Assembly: GCA_026874595.1 (NCBI GenBank)
Contig: CM049318.1
Location: 2,047,741 to 2,111,740 of the forward strand
Origin: Sipunculus nudus
Taxonomy: Eukaryota > Annelida > Sipuncula > Golfingiida > Sipunculidae
Length of the DNA stretch: 64,000 nt
Direction of reading: 5' to 3'
In this document: positions 26,196-37,750 of the stretch, piece by piece
Layout: each line of letters opens with the position of its first letter
How positions within the stretch are numbered: the first letter of the stretch is position 1
Notes under the pieces: model-generated
Database searches by the model: none
Seen by the model: only the letters and a program-made list of their open reading frames with translations
What the model was told of the DNA's origin: nothing
Translations under genes and position numbers: made by a program

Positions 26196-26306
26196 ACCCC
26201 TAAGCCTCCCATTCTCCCTGCACCCCATTCTGTTGACAGGTACTAGAAACCAGATTAATTAGCTATGAATGTTGAAGCAATTTAGAAATGTGAATCAACT
26301 GAAATA

Positions 26307-26310
<4 letters not shown>

Positions 26311-26397
<87 letters not shown>
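26311..26397. repeat. (TA)n microsatellite
   Basis: More than 40 uninterrupted TA dinucleotides, which produce an artefactual Ile-Tyr open frame on the minus strand. Confidence 0.95.
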
Positions 26398-26400
<3 letters not shown>

Positions 26401-29104
26401 TGTAAATGTGTAGTTACATTTTTAAACCTGGAAAAAATGATGTATTGAAAAAAAGGAATAAAGGCAGATATTGTAAATTTTTCCTGGCTCAGTAGAATGG
26501 GAATGAAAATGATTTGCTTTGTTTCTCCACCTTTCTGCCTGCTTAAATATTTAATAATTATAAATAAACATTTTTCTCTGTAAGCACTTGAATTCAATAT
26601 AATATCCTGTATGAATATGCAAGGGTGCTGTAACTCCCACCATCCCCTTCCCCCACCCCATAGAGTCCTTGCTCTTTGGCACTGTGAACAATAGTTCTAT
26701 TGCTTTTCCATAAAATTTAATAAATAAAGATAATATATACAGAAAGACTGAGGCATTTTAACTCCCATCATAACCCCCTCCCCCATCAATCCTTACACCT
26801 GTTAAGTGGGGACTTTATGGCTACTGTATACATATGATAAAATAGAAAATAGGTTTATTAAAATAATTGGATCTCATTAAACAAATCTGTAAACTGTTGA
26901 ACTGTCAACAGCTTATCAAAAAGGTAACCAATGGAAACACATGGTCAGATCTCAAAATATTATTTGCAACAATTTCCTCAATCATATCAACCAACCATGG
27001 CCAAGATTACCTTTTCCGATCAGACTTTATCTGCTTTTCATAATATTTTAGATTTTAACCTTCCTGGTGTTTAAGTACTGTTGAATGCTCCATCCCCTCT
27101 CTCTGTCTGTCTCTCTCTCTCTCTCTCCTTTTCTCTCTTCATCCACCTCATAGCTGCCCTCACTGTTCCCTTCTCTTAGCCCCATCCCAATGTCAGCCTC
27201 AGTAAACAAGGACAAGATGAATCAGATATATTCATACTTTAATATTTTGTATAACTATTGTATATAGGTACATATGTACATGCCAGAAATTATATCAATA
27301 TTGTGTAATATGTAGACATAGTGGGCATCAAAATAATGTACATTGTCAAGACTGAATAGATATTGTGTCATACAGTAACAAATTCATAAATCCCCTCATC
27401 AGCATAGTAAATCATAACATCATATCTGTCAAATTGAAATCTTGCAGACTTCCATACACTATAGATCCTTCAACAAATGGCCTATTCATCATTCTACTAC
27501 TGCTTTTTACTGCTGTCATTGCATTCATATTTGTTCAGATATATCACATATTTTTCAAACTCTCCTAAATAAATAAAAAATAAACCACTATATTTTACAC
27601 TATTAATCCATCAGTAAGGTTATTTCATTTATTATTTACTCACATGTTACATTACATTCCTTTATAATAGCCCAACATGTCCATAATATTCATAAGCTTT
27701 ATCGACTCAATCTAGTATCACAATGGAGAAACATTTATTGTCCAATCACAATCAGCTGAGTGCTGTGACCCATGGGTCCCTTGTTTTGTATGGAGGTCAT
27801 TGGTCATCTGTACATTAACCCATAATTTCTCAGGAATAACAGGAGCTACCATCCCCAGATTTTATGCAATAATCTGTCACATATCAAATGTTGAAAAAAC
27901 CTTTAAAAGTATTCTTGTAATCGGTCCAGCCAAATTGTTCAATATTTTACAGAAATGATCCCAGAGGCAAGCCCTCTCAAGTTTGTTCAAATGGTTTGCA
28001 TTTGATGAATTTTAATGGAGTTTCAAAAATTGAATAGTCATTTGGCCAAGTAAGCATACTGACATAGTAATCTCAGAAATGACAGAAGCTAGCATTACCA
28101 GGTATTGTGCAAATGTTGGTCACATGACTCATATTTGAAGTTTCAGATTTTGTGGTGCCATCTTCATCGACCTGTTTTTTATGGGCAAAAACCTCATAAT
28201 TTTAGCCTCTTTCAGCTAAAAATGTTTATGATGAAACTGTCAAGTTGAATCATTCAATTTTTCAAAAGAATTATCCTAGGACATGGTTCTTTCAATCATA
28301 TCAGAAAAGCTTAAGTTGGTCTTATGGCCATTATTATGTCTATTTCAAACTGAGGACTGTAATAGTGTTCTTCTACAAAATTATTGTTTCAATTATAACT
28401 CCTGTAACATTGCACAAAAATTATTCTTAGGTGGCCTTTGTTCAGGTTTACTTGAATGATTTTCGGCAGAATTATTGGACCTTAAACAATGAAAGAACTG
28501 CATCTTTTATTGTTCTAGATATTTTGATAAAAAGTTTATGAATATGTCAGCTTGAAAAAAGCATTTTAGCCAAAGGTTTTCAGTAATTGTAAACAGATTT
28601 ACCAACAGGCTAAGATTGTGTCTGTATCTTTATATAGGTTGAGAAACCGCCTACTGTTTTAGATCAAGAGTTCATTCAGTGCTGTCAGATAAAGGTCAAG
28701 AGTTCAATCAGTGCAGCCAAGCACAAGGCACATGATCAACTCATGGGTGACATGTGAACACCTCATGGGCACCATGTGATCATTTCATGGGTGTCATGCC
28801 CCTCAGGGCTGCAAGTGGAACCAATCTGTGAGTTTATGCAATGGTGTGGCCATTTTTTCAGATTTGGCAACAGACCAAAGGTCAGTCTGGATCTATTTAT
28901 AGCTTTGGCAGACTGCCAAATGTATGTGATTAGGCAACAGGTCAAGACTTCACTCAGTGCAGCCAGGTATAGGTCAGGAGTTCACTCAGTGCAGTAGCTG
29001 CAGTCTATTTATAGCGTTAGCAGACTGCCCACTGCTTCAGATTTGGCACCAAAGTTCAGTCTGGATCTATTTATAGCTTTGGCAGTCTGCCAACTGTGTC
29101 AGAT

Positions 29105-29481
29105 TGTAACTGCCCGCCTGTTTCCACCCTGGGTTGAGTATCACCTTATCTGGGTGATCATTAACCTGGGTACTGTATGGCGGTCAGTGACCTTTTCCCC
29201 TGTCTAGCACACACGTGGTGAAGGCCAGTCGGGTTTGGGGTTCCAGCTGAGGCAGAAGAGTTGGTTTGCTGATTCAAAGCGCCATCTTCTGTACTTCCAG
29301 GAGTCAGCCTTGACAACCTTGGTATGTGCTTTATCCCTTGTACTTAAGACCATATGCAGTTTGATAATTGTTAAAGTTTTTAGTTATGTTTATAACCCTA
29401 TATTTTTGTTGTGGTTCTTTGAATTACCCAGCCAGATAGAAAAAACGAAAACCCTGTCCTCAGAATTAGAAATCCCTTACA
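29105..29481 (+). repeat. Candidate 5' LTR of the Gypsy element
   Basis: Begins TGTAAC exactly where family B is interrupted and ends CCCTTACA, giving a TGTAA/TTACA inverted end pair over 377 bp. Two bases later TGGCGAGC (from 29484) begins, as expected for a tRNA primer-binding site starting TGG. No second copy exists in the window to prove it is a repeat. Confidence 0.4.
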
Positions 29482-30638
29482 ACTGGCGAGCATAAGCCTT
29501 TATGAGCATGTGAAATTTGCACTAGGAAATGACCCCTGGTTGAGAAATTGCTTTGTTCAAATTAATTCTGGATATCCAACATCACAATATACGATGACTT
29601 ATAAGATAGCCATTCTGTCTATTGGTAATCTGAAGAACCACACACTTGATTTCATAGGTGATACATTTATTTAACAATTCTTGGTGTTTGTGCCATTCAT
29701 TTTTTATCATCTATAATACAAACTATAAAAGAAGGAAAACTAATTTTGTAACATTAATAAATAGAAAAAGGTTATAATAAAATAAAAGAAGTTATAAAAT
29801 ACTTTTTTTTTTCTTAAATTAATTTTTTATATAGTTGCACAAAGGGAAAGTTCATTTCAGATTCAATTTCAGTAATCATACACTTATTTGCTCATACCTT
29901 TTATCATAAATATCATAAATATATATCATATTCATAAATTTACAAATTCATACTTAAAAGAAAAAAATTTAGTTTACTTTAAAAGAATCACTACTATTGC
30001 ACATTAAAAGAATATCCATCCCTATTAAACCAATATCCCTGTTAAATTTCCATTTTTTTATAGCCTTGAGTGGGCTCATATAAAATCTTAACATCAGCAC
30101 ACAAGAACAAACCAGATGCAGATGTCATACCACCATGCTGAACTGAACTTTGGACACCCAGCCCCTGCTGCCTCTTGGCTCAAAGGCCGACTGTGGATGT
30201 TAATCCCTCTGCATAAAAGCTAGATAAAATTACCTTAGTCCACCGTGCTTAGTAGCGAACAGGCCCGTGCTTTAAATGCCCTTGTGACCTCATATTTAAC
30301 GGCAAGTGACTGACTTGTTATATTTATCCATCCACTTGACTTTAATAATTGGTAAACTAACAAATGAATAAACAATACAAAAATATATATATATATAAAT
30401 AATTAAAATGGATAAATAAAAAAAATTAAAAAAAAAAAATTAAAACAGACAAACATTCAACAAAGTTTTAGTTCACTTATCTTTATCTCTCATTAAATTT
30501 TCTTGTGAACAGCATTGCTTTTTACAAATTTACAGAGTATTATGGTTTAATTCACATGACTAGCTGAGAGTATTACACTTAACAGTTCTAGAGAATTTTA
30601 AAACCAGCAACTAGGTACAAGCCACTGTAAACAAAAAC

Positions 30639-31771
30639 ATGTCTGACACACATGAAGACCTTACTTGGGCCTTAAATAAGGTTCAAACCACCAGTACAAT
30701 ACTTGACCTTCAATTCAATCGTGATAGAACAATAGGCAGAATCCGCCATTGTGCCTGCAGTAATGCAGGACAAATCAGACATTATACTGAACAAATAAAA
30801 CAGGCTGCCATTGACTTAGACAATGATAACAATCTTGGTCAAATCAGTGATTTGATCCACTTTAGTTGGCAAAGTCTGTTGAATGTTTTATGTTGAGAAA
30901 ATCAACAACAGATGAAAAGGGAAAGGTTACGCAAAATGTAACTTGGCAGGAAGTTATCCAACATATTAAGTTCACTTTTCTGCCACCTAACGACATGGAT
31001 CACCACAAAAACAGACTGACCAAGCTCAGACAGAAATCACAAACAATGCTAGAGGAGCATAATGACACCTTCATACAATTGGTGGTAGAATTGTATGGAA
31101 ATACCATCCCCGCTGACAAAAATAAGGAAATTGTAGAACACTATGCACGCAGTCTGAGTAGAACTGCTGCAGCAAGGGCAGCCCTCAAATGCAAGGATAT
31201 AGATGAGGCCATGCAAACTGCCAGAAACCTGATGCATGATGACTTAGCTTTTCAGAAACTCGGAAGAGACCCTGAGGCTGACATGAAATACAAAACCCCT
31301 AGGGACATAGATCTCATTAATAAGCATTTCCATCATCCTTTTGATACAAAAACAGCACACAGAAAACAACAGCCTTACATGAGATATACACAGAATAACA
31401 GACCAGTCTGTTATTACGGCTCCACAGTAGGACATATGAGTAACCAGTCCTATACCCTGAAGAGAAAAAATGCTCAGGGCCAATGGGCCCCTTGGGCCCA
31501 AGAGGGCCAAACGTGGACCAGTAAACCACCACAAACACACAAACAACAAGCATCACAACAAGTGAACAGAAGTTGAAAGGGTGTCACTGATCAACGTAAT
31601 CGGTATATTGAACCAATGGTCAGTCATGTTCAGAAATCTGGTCAGCAAGTGCATGCTGTAAAACCCATTGCACAAAAATTTGTCGACCCCCCTCAGGAAA
31701 TTTCCCATGAGGGTTATACATATACTTTGAACAAACCCACCCACCAGCCTCACAGTCATTTAAACTGGTAA
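30639..31771 (+). pseudogene. Gypsy gag remnant
   Basis: Two overlapping frames (30639-30896 and 30866-31576) meet at a frameshift near 30870-30890, and the second has a TGA at 31574 followed by further open frame to 31771. The charged, helix-rich sequence suits a capsid region. Near its end a CCHC-like knuckle is degenerate: the series starts C-Y-Y-G and has HMSNQS, so the second and last cysteines are lost. The product would assemble the retrotransposon particle; this copy cannot code an intact one. Confidence 0.65.
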
Positions 31772-31781
31772 GGGCCGCATC

Positions 31782-32551
31782 ATGACATCAACAGGGCAAC
31801 CATTCGTTAAATTACACTATGCTGAAGTTAGCCTAGAAGCTCTTATTGACACTGGGGCGGCTGTTTCGTTGATGCGACATGATACTTTCATGAACCTTCA
31901 CAGGAAGAATAATAACCTCCCATTGGAGGAGCCCCCCATGGGCTCCAGTCTGTCACGGGCAATAAGCTTGTAGTGACTGGTATAACCTATGTGTTATTCT
32001 CAAATCTTGACACTAAGTTACGCCTATTCGTGGTACCAGACTTACCACATGATCTTATCTTAGGGAGTGACGTACTGAACAGCGGCTGTGCCGACCTTGA
32101 CCTCGAACAATATACCTTGACATGGTATCGTCGTGTGTTCAAGATTACACATGAATATGTGGGAACACCAACTAAAATCTTCATCACAAGGCCGTGTTAT
32201 GCTGACACAGATTTAGATCACGTCCTGAGACAGTTAAGTGATGTGTTCGCCTCATCAGAGGAGAAAATGTCCATTTCAAGTCTACCACCATTAAAAGTTA
32301 GAACAAATGGGACAATCACATCAATCCCACCTTATAGGGTTCCCCTGGCAAAGAAAAAGGTGCTTGACCAGGAAGTACAAAGACTACTAAAAGAAGGGAT
32401 CATTAGACCAAGTAGGTCACCCTATAGTAGTCCTGTGTCCCTGGTAGTCAAACCAGATGGTTCAGTTCGGCTGGTAGTCGACTACCGGAAGGTCAACCAG
32501 ACAATCCAGGCAGACAAGTTCCCCTTCCCACTCTTGTCTGACATTTTTTGA
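31782..32551 (+). pseudogene. Gypsy pol 5' part: protease and reverse transcriptase start
   Basis: Frame 31782-31973 holds the aspartic protease signature LIDTGAAVSLM. A frame change near 31973 leads to 31973-32551, which covers the end of protease (LILGSDVL) and the reverse transcriptase start, including the LLKEGIIRPSRSPYSSPV and VVDYRKVN blocks. It ends at a stop just after a T run (32545-32550), which suggests a slippage indel. Confidence 0.8.
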
Positions 32552-32615
32552 TGATTTACAGGGTGCAACAATATTTTCCACCCTCGATTTGAAGTCAGGG
32601 TACCAACAGTAAGCA

Positions 32616-34829
32616 ATGCATCCTGACAGCATACCCCTGACAGCAATGGCTACACCTAGCGGACTCTATGAGTTTGTTCGTTGCCCTTTTGGCCTTTCAG
32701 TGGCACCCTCAGCATTCCAAAGAGCCATAAGTTGGGCCCTCAAAGAAGCTGTGTTAGACAATTGTGCCCGTGTCTACATAGATGACATTGTGGTCTTCAG
32801 TAAAAGCAGAGAGGAACATGTACAACACTTGCAGAAGGTATTTCGTTGTCTTCAACGGTATAACCTAAAACTCAAGGCCTCAAAATGCAATTTTGCTAAA
32901 CCAGCAGTAAAACTTCTGGGCCACAATATATCAGCAGAAGGAAAACTGCCAGATCCAGAAAAGACTGAAGCCATAAGAAACATGGCAGCACCCACAAATG
33001 TTAAAGGTGTTCGCAGCCTGCTAGGCACCTGTGGGTTTTACAGGCAATTTGTAAAGAATTATGCCGAAATTGCAGCACCCCTGGTGGCATTAACAAAGAA
33101 ACATGCTAAATTCCACTGGGGCCAAGACCACGAAGCGGCCTTCCAAATATTGAAAGACCTACTTGTCTCACCTCAGGTGATGGCCTTTCCAGATCCCGAA
33201 AAGCCTTACCACCTGTACACTGATGCGTCAAATGTGGCAGTAGGTGCAGTGCTGGTCCAGCTGGATGACAATAACACAGAAAGAGTTATTGAGTATGTGT
33301 CACACACACTTAATCCAGCGCAGCGTAATTATTCTACCATCGAGCGTGAAGGCCTGGCTGTCATGGTAGCCCTTACAAAGCTAAGGCACTACCTCCTGGG
33401 TAGCCAGTTTACACTCTGCACTGACCACAGACCCTTGCAGAGTCTGTTTACCTCAAAGATAAATAACACAAGGGTTCAGCGATGGGCACTGACACTTGCA
33501 GAGTTCTCTCCTAAAATTGTGTATAGAAAGGGCTGCCTGAATATAAAAGCTGATATGTTGTCCAGACTGCACAATTCAAAGCCGATTCCACCAGTGCCAG
33601 AGCCACCAGTCATAGCCTGTGTATCCATGGGAGCAGTAGAAATGATAGACCTCTTGAAAGACAGTGAAGCTGAGGATCAAATTCCTGTTACAGCACGACA
33701 TGTGTATGATGACATCAATTTGGATGCCATTATTGAGGCACAAACATTACAGTTCCCAACACTGAAACGGAAAGCTCAGAAGGGCCATCCGTATCTCACA
33801 CTGATCGATGGGGCACTCTATAATTTGCGACCATCCTACAAGGGGGCGCCACAGTACCCTAGGCTTGTTATGCCACCTCCTTACCAAGAAAAAGTCATAA
33901 AAAATGCACATCTTCAGCTTGGCCATCTAGGAGTTATCAAAACAATGCATAGGGTGAATGAAGCGTACATGTTTCCGGGACTGAAAAGATCAGTACAACG
34001 GGTCATCCACAACTGCCCAAACTGCACCTTGCAGAGGACACCCAGAGACAGAGTGGCTATTCAGGAAATGCCTGTGCCATCACAGTGTTTCCAATTCATC
34101 TCCTGTGACCTAATAGGCCCATTTGTTGCTAGTGAGAATGACAACAAACACGTCCTCACAGTCATTGACCACCTAAGTTCATTCCTTGAGGTATTCCCTC
34201 TCCCTGACAAAACATGTAAGTCTGTATGGACAGCCCTACACCAGCAATATTTTGCTCGTTATGGCACTCCTAGGACTATCCTCACAGATAATGGCCTAGA
34301 ATTTAATGCTACAGCTTGGGATAAATACCTTAAAGAACTGGGCATAGAACACAGAAGGTCTATGGCCTACCACCCGCAATCTAACGGGAAAATTGAGCAA
34401 GTAAATCGGACAGTTAAAGAACTACTGTCCAGAATACTTGCAAATAACCCTGATCAATGGGAGACTGCCCTTAGTGATGTACAGTGGGCTCATAACAGTT
34501 CCCGTAACGAGGCAACAGGCCAGTCCCCATATCTGGTTGTGTTTGGGAGACACCCAAATGCTCCATTACGCCACATTGATCCCAATATGGCTTATACACT
34601 AAATGACAGAATACAGAGAATGCACAGCATCTGGCTTGAGACTCAAGCCCACATTCAAGCCAGCCTCGTACCTGACAGACTGAGATCTGAACGGCAGGCT
34701 AATGCGCCAATCCTGGCGGACAATACGGCAGTCCTATTAAAAGCTGAAAATCCTATGACATTTACTGCCAAATTTGATCCTCAGTTGGTGATTACAGAAC
34801 AGTGTAACACTACATGTCACTACATGTAA
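32616..34829 (+). pseudogene. Gypsy pol: reverse transcriptase, RNase H and integrase
   Basis: A 737-residue open frame, the longest in the window. Residues 54-57 are the catalytic YIDD of reverse transcriptase. RNase H follows with YTDAS (D203), E245, D270 and D313. Integrase shows the zinc-binding H432, H437, C467 and C470, then a D498, D558, E594 triad with the usual 35-residue spacing between the last two. The frame is preceded by a frameshift and a stop (32551-32610) relative to the upstream part, so the polyprotein is broken even though these catalytic residues survive. It ends early in the integrase C-terminal region. The role in an intact element is copying RNA to DNA and inserting it. 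Confidence 0.9.
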
Positions 34830-34830
34830 G

Positions 34831-35097
34831 ACAGCACAGACAGACTCGTTACCAAGAAAAGGCAGGCCCTCTGCGAAACGCCCAGATAACATCAGGTACA
34901 CAATTCCTTGTGCCTGGACTGGCAAAAGGCCAAACTGCTATGAATGTGCAGAGCCTGGACATGTAGCCAATGACTGTGACATCAGATTACTTAGAGTAGC
35001 GAATGTGAATTTCGCGGGCATCCCCCCGAAATCACTTAATAAAATCAGGGCCCGGTTGAACAGGGAGAAAACCCTCGCAGCGATCAGTCTGGGTTAA
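34831..35097 (+). pseudogene. Post-integrase tail with intact CCHC zinc knuckle
   Basis: A frame offset from integrase codes a basic stretch, then CYECAEPGHVANDC, a full C-x2-C-x4-H-x4-C knuckle, and an arginine-rich end before a stop at 35095-35097. It follows the integrase stop by a few bases, so it was probably the C-terminus of pol before a frameshift. It could instead be a separate small frame or an acquired knuckle. Confidence 0.55.
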
Positions 35098-35852
35098 AAG
35101 CAGTATAGCCCTTAAAAACCAAATTAAACATATTCCATATTTTATGTATTTAGGTCCAACTTCCCCAGAAAACTTTGGCCGGCCCGAGCCCCTTTGAACG
35201 GTCCCGCATGAGTAAAGACATACAAAATGACACACACAAACCAAAAACATTTGTCATTTAAAGTAATTTTTAGACTGATAAATCCTTTGGCCTCCCAAGG
35301 CCACCTCACATCCTCCTGATTGAAACCATGTAACATACAACCAAATGAAATATACATAGTCCCCGAGCCCATGCAATACAACTCCTTTGTGGCCCGGGCC
35401 TAACAGACCTCCCTGATTCAAAACATGTATAAGTTATTGCAAAAAAGAAAGTCTTCCTTATTTCCAGTTACAAGCTTTTTATTAGACAATATATTCACTA
35501 TAGGGTCCCCTTTAACAACTGGTCCCACTTTATATATACACGTTAAAAATATAATGTTCATGCATTGCATAGGGTCCTGTGAAAATCCTGGTCGGCTGGG
35601 CCCTTTCTTTGCATTCCGGAATCCGGATTAAGAACAATATGTCACTTAAATAATTTAGATAAGTCTTCCATACTTCCATTTTATTTATGCCTTCTTGGAA
35701 ATTTTTCGCCAGCCTGGGCCCCTTTTCGGTCCACGGGGCCCCGGTACGATGTAAGTTTGATGTATGGGCCTGATATTTTGACCTGTCGCCACCTACAGTG
35801 ACTTTTGCACAGTGTATGTGCCTGCTTATTTCTACAGAGGAATTTGATATAT

Positions 35853-36552
35853 TGTTATGGAGTAGGAAAGGGTGTATATGTGACTTGACATATATTTAAA
35901 GGAATATTACAATATTTCATCTAAAATTTACTTTAGAGGCAAATGAAAATCAATCTTGGTTACAGTCTGTTCCGATATTCAGACAGAGCCAAAGAATTAT
36001 TAATGGTTCATCAGATGACCAAGTGTCTAATGGTAATTCAGTATGTTTGTAGAGCCTAACTGTACTCTCACAAATTAGCTCTAAATTTGTTTCTATGATG
36101 AGGCAGGCAGATTATGTTTATAGAGTCTGAAATAGGACTTGTAGGTCAGTCTATAACTGGATGTATGTCAGGTCAGACTTGGGATTTTCCAGAATACTGT
36201 CATCCAGTAAAATCTGGCAAAACTTATAAAGTCAACTTACAACTCTGATGTAATTGTGACCTACTTTGAGTCATCCAATAAGGTTTAGCTTTTATGACGA
36301 AATGCAGAAATATGGATATGTACGTCTCATGTGTCACGTGAAAGCTCTTTAACAAAACTATCTGTAGTGCGCACTGAGAGTCAGTGAGTCAGGGAGGCTG
36401 GGCGGCTCTCTCAGAGAGAGAGACTGTCCCAGACTGCTTGCTATTGAATAAAGACTTCTATCATCAAACTGGTCTTGGAACATTGTTAGCCACCAACATC
36501 AGCAACTGCTTGTGATACAGTGTAGGGACATCCCCAACCCCACATTGTATCA
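35853..36552 (+). mobile_element. Solo LTR with 4-bp target duplication
   Basis: Starts TGTTATGG and ends TTGTATCA, flanked on both sides by ATAT (35849-35852 and 36553-36556). Removing the segment and one ATAT restores the family B core TTTGATATATCAGCC, which is seen in related form at 36687-36700. An AATAAA signal lies at 36447-36452. It is 700 bp with no internal coding region, consistent with recombination between two LTRs of a lost Gypsy- or BEL-type element. It does not resemble the candidate LTR at 29105. Confidence 0.75.
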
Positions 36553-37096
36553 ATATCAGCCTTAAATTGGGCATAATTATACATATCAAATAGCTTTGTC
36601 ATATACAAGACTGAAGGTGTCACCTACAATAATTTTTGCACAGTGTGTGTCCCTGCTTATTTCTCAGGAGGGGTTTGATATATCAGTCTGAAATTGGGCA
36701 TATGTATATACCTCTGATAGCTTTGTTGTACACAAGACTAGTGGTGCCAGCTACAATCATTTTTGTGTTGTGTGCACCCATGCCAGAATTTCAGCAGTGA
36801 TGTTTGTGTAATTGTTTCCTATTCAAAATGTTTAGTACTTGCATTGTTCATATACATGAGAAGTAATGGTCCAGCATTGAAGCATTATACCTGGTGTATT
36901 TCCAAATGCACAGGTTCGCATTGGGCCTGGAGGCCTTGTTTTGAAAAAAAATGATTGTGAGGTAAATACTATTGCACTGAAGAAGGGAACAGTTTGATTA
37001 TCCACAGCCACTTGAGTATTAAAAATAAACTGTTTGTCTTCCTATAGATTAATATTAATTATAAGCTTAATATTGAATACAAAATTATCCCTCCAG

Positions 37097-37234
37097 AATG
37101 GGTGCTGTCTCTGGTATGTATCCCCTCAGTCATGGCAGCTTTGGGGATTGGGGCATTTTACTGTTGGAAATTCATAAAGAAGAAGAGGTCAAAACGTTAT
37201 GAACCTGAGTGTGTGAAGCAGCCCCTCCTGCAAA
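37097..37234 (+). CDS. Death-domain receptor gene, transmembrane exon
   Basis: A 138-nt exon (46 codons), phase 1 at both ends, with acceptor TTATCCCTCCAG (to 37096) and consensus donor GTGAGT (from 37235). It codes a hydrophobic helix of about 22 residues (WVLSLVCIPSVMAALGIGAF) followed by KFIKKKRSKR, a basic stop-transfer signal that puts the C-terminal side in the cytoplasm (type I orientation). An alternative acceptor at 37046-37047 would add 16 codons in the same frame, but needs a phase-0 upstream donor, unlike the neighbouring exons. Confidence 0.8.
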
Positions 37235-37657
37235 GTGAGTCCATTAACTTTTTCAGAATTTTAATATCATAGTAAACATAAAAGATATGAGTAATAATCT
37301 GTTTTAATTGATCTGAGACCCATTGACAGTGTCAGCCTTTGACTATTGACCAAAAGCAGATTTTTATGGTAACAGTGGTGACATCCAGGGTTTGTGAATC
37401 CCATTTTCTTGTTTATGGATATAATGGTTTAAAGATGAGTTTCAAAAGTATTAGTGCTGATCCTTTATGGAACTTACCCATTTATTTTTAACATACACTG
37501 TGAACATATATGATCCCAATATTTCCAAAATATGTTACCAAAGATCTCTGCTGCAATTCTCTCCACACAATTTACTTTAGCTTAGATGATAATAAATGTA
37601 TGAAATGTTGCACCTGATGTTTGTTTAGATTTTGATATTCATTTCTTTATTCTTCAG
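37235..37657. other. Short intron
   Basis: A 423-bp intron with GTGAGT donor and TTCTTCAG acceptor. Nothing else is seen in it. Confidence 0.7.
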
Positions 37658-37750
37658 AAAATCCAGCTTTACAGGGTGCTTTGGACAAAATAGGAAACAG
37701 ACTGTCATATGATGAAGTTTGGAAGCTGATGAGGATTCTGCTGGAAAAAG
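37658..37750 (+). CDS. Death-domain receptor gene, start of death domain
   Basis: A 93-nt exon, phase 1 at both ends, with acceptor TCTTCAG and donor GTTGGT. It codes a juxtamembrane piece and then an amphipathic helix (YDEVWKLMRILLEK) whose tryptophan/leucine pattern fits the first helices of a death-fold domain. The death-domain reading depends on the two following exons. Confidence 0.75.

Larger units (their letters stand above)
23672..27783 (+). mobile_element. Family C element, copy C2 (4.1 kb)
   Basis: Starts AGCTCAGCTGGC and ends CAGCTGAG, the palindrome TGACCCATGGGTC and CTTG (27780-27783). The family B sequence around it is uninterrupted at 11515-11550, which gives an empty site. 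The interior is AT-rich with CT and TA microsatellites (26071-26200, 26311-26397, 27107-27126). I see no Rep/helicase, transposase or other coding frame. Confidence 0.65.
29105..35755 (+). mobile_element. Decayed Ty3/Gypsy LTR retrotransposon
   Basis: Family B similarity breaks at 29104 and resumes near 35756, with an internal Gypsy gag-pol between. The order protease, reverse transcriptase, RNase H, integrase is the Ty3/Gypsy order. Gag and pol carry several frameshifts and stops, so the copy is dead. A candidate 5' LTR is present but I find no matching 3' LTR. About 190 bp of family B is also missing at the right junction, which suggests a deletion removed the 3' LTR. The 35098-35755 part is non-coding with several GGGCCC/GGCCCG-like repeats of unknown role. 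Confidence 0.75.
23220..36938 (+). mobile_element. Family B element, copy B-e, expanded to 13.7 kb by insertions
   Basis: The start AGCGAAGCTTTGAGC is at 23220. The 3' end is GCACAGGTTCGC, the palindrome-like GGCCTGGAGGCC and CTTG at 36935-36938, followed by TTTT. Body segments are 23220-23671, 27784-29104, about 35756-35852 and 36553-36938. Between them lie family C copy C2, the Gypsy element and a solo LTR. Continuity of the body is supported by alignment by eye with B-b and B-c. Confidence 0.65.

Noticed and set aside
25942-26262. 106-codon frame rich in Ser-Leu
   Set aside because: It is produced by the CT microsatellite.
26295-26597. 100-codon minus-strand frame with Ile-Tyr repeats
   Set aside because: It is produced by the (TA)n microsatellite.
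23672-27783. Autonomous Helitron/Helentron with Rep-helicase inside the 4.1-kb C2 copy
   Set aside because: No long frame on either strand and no Rep or helicase motif; the interior is AT-rich and microsatellite-bearing.
35098-35755. 3' LTR of the Gypsy element
   Set aside because: It has no similarity to the candidate 5' LTR, no TG...CA borders at a fitting place, and only scattered GGGCCC-like words.
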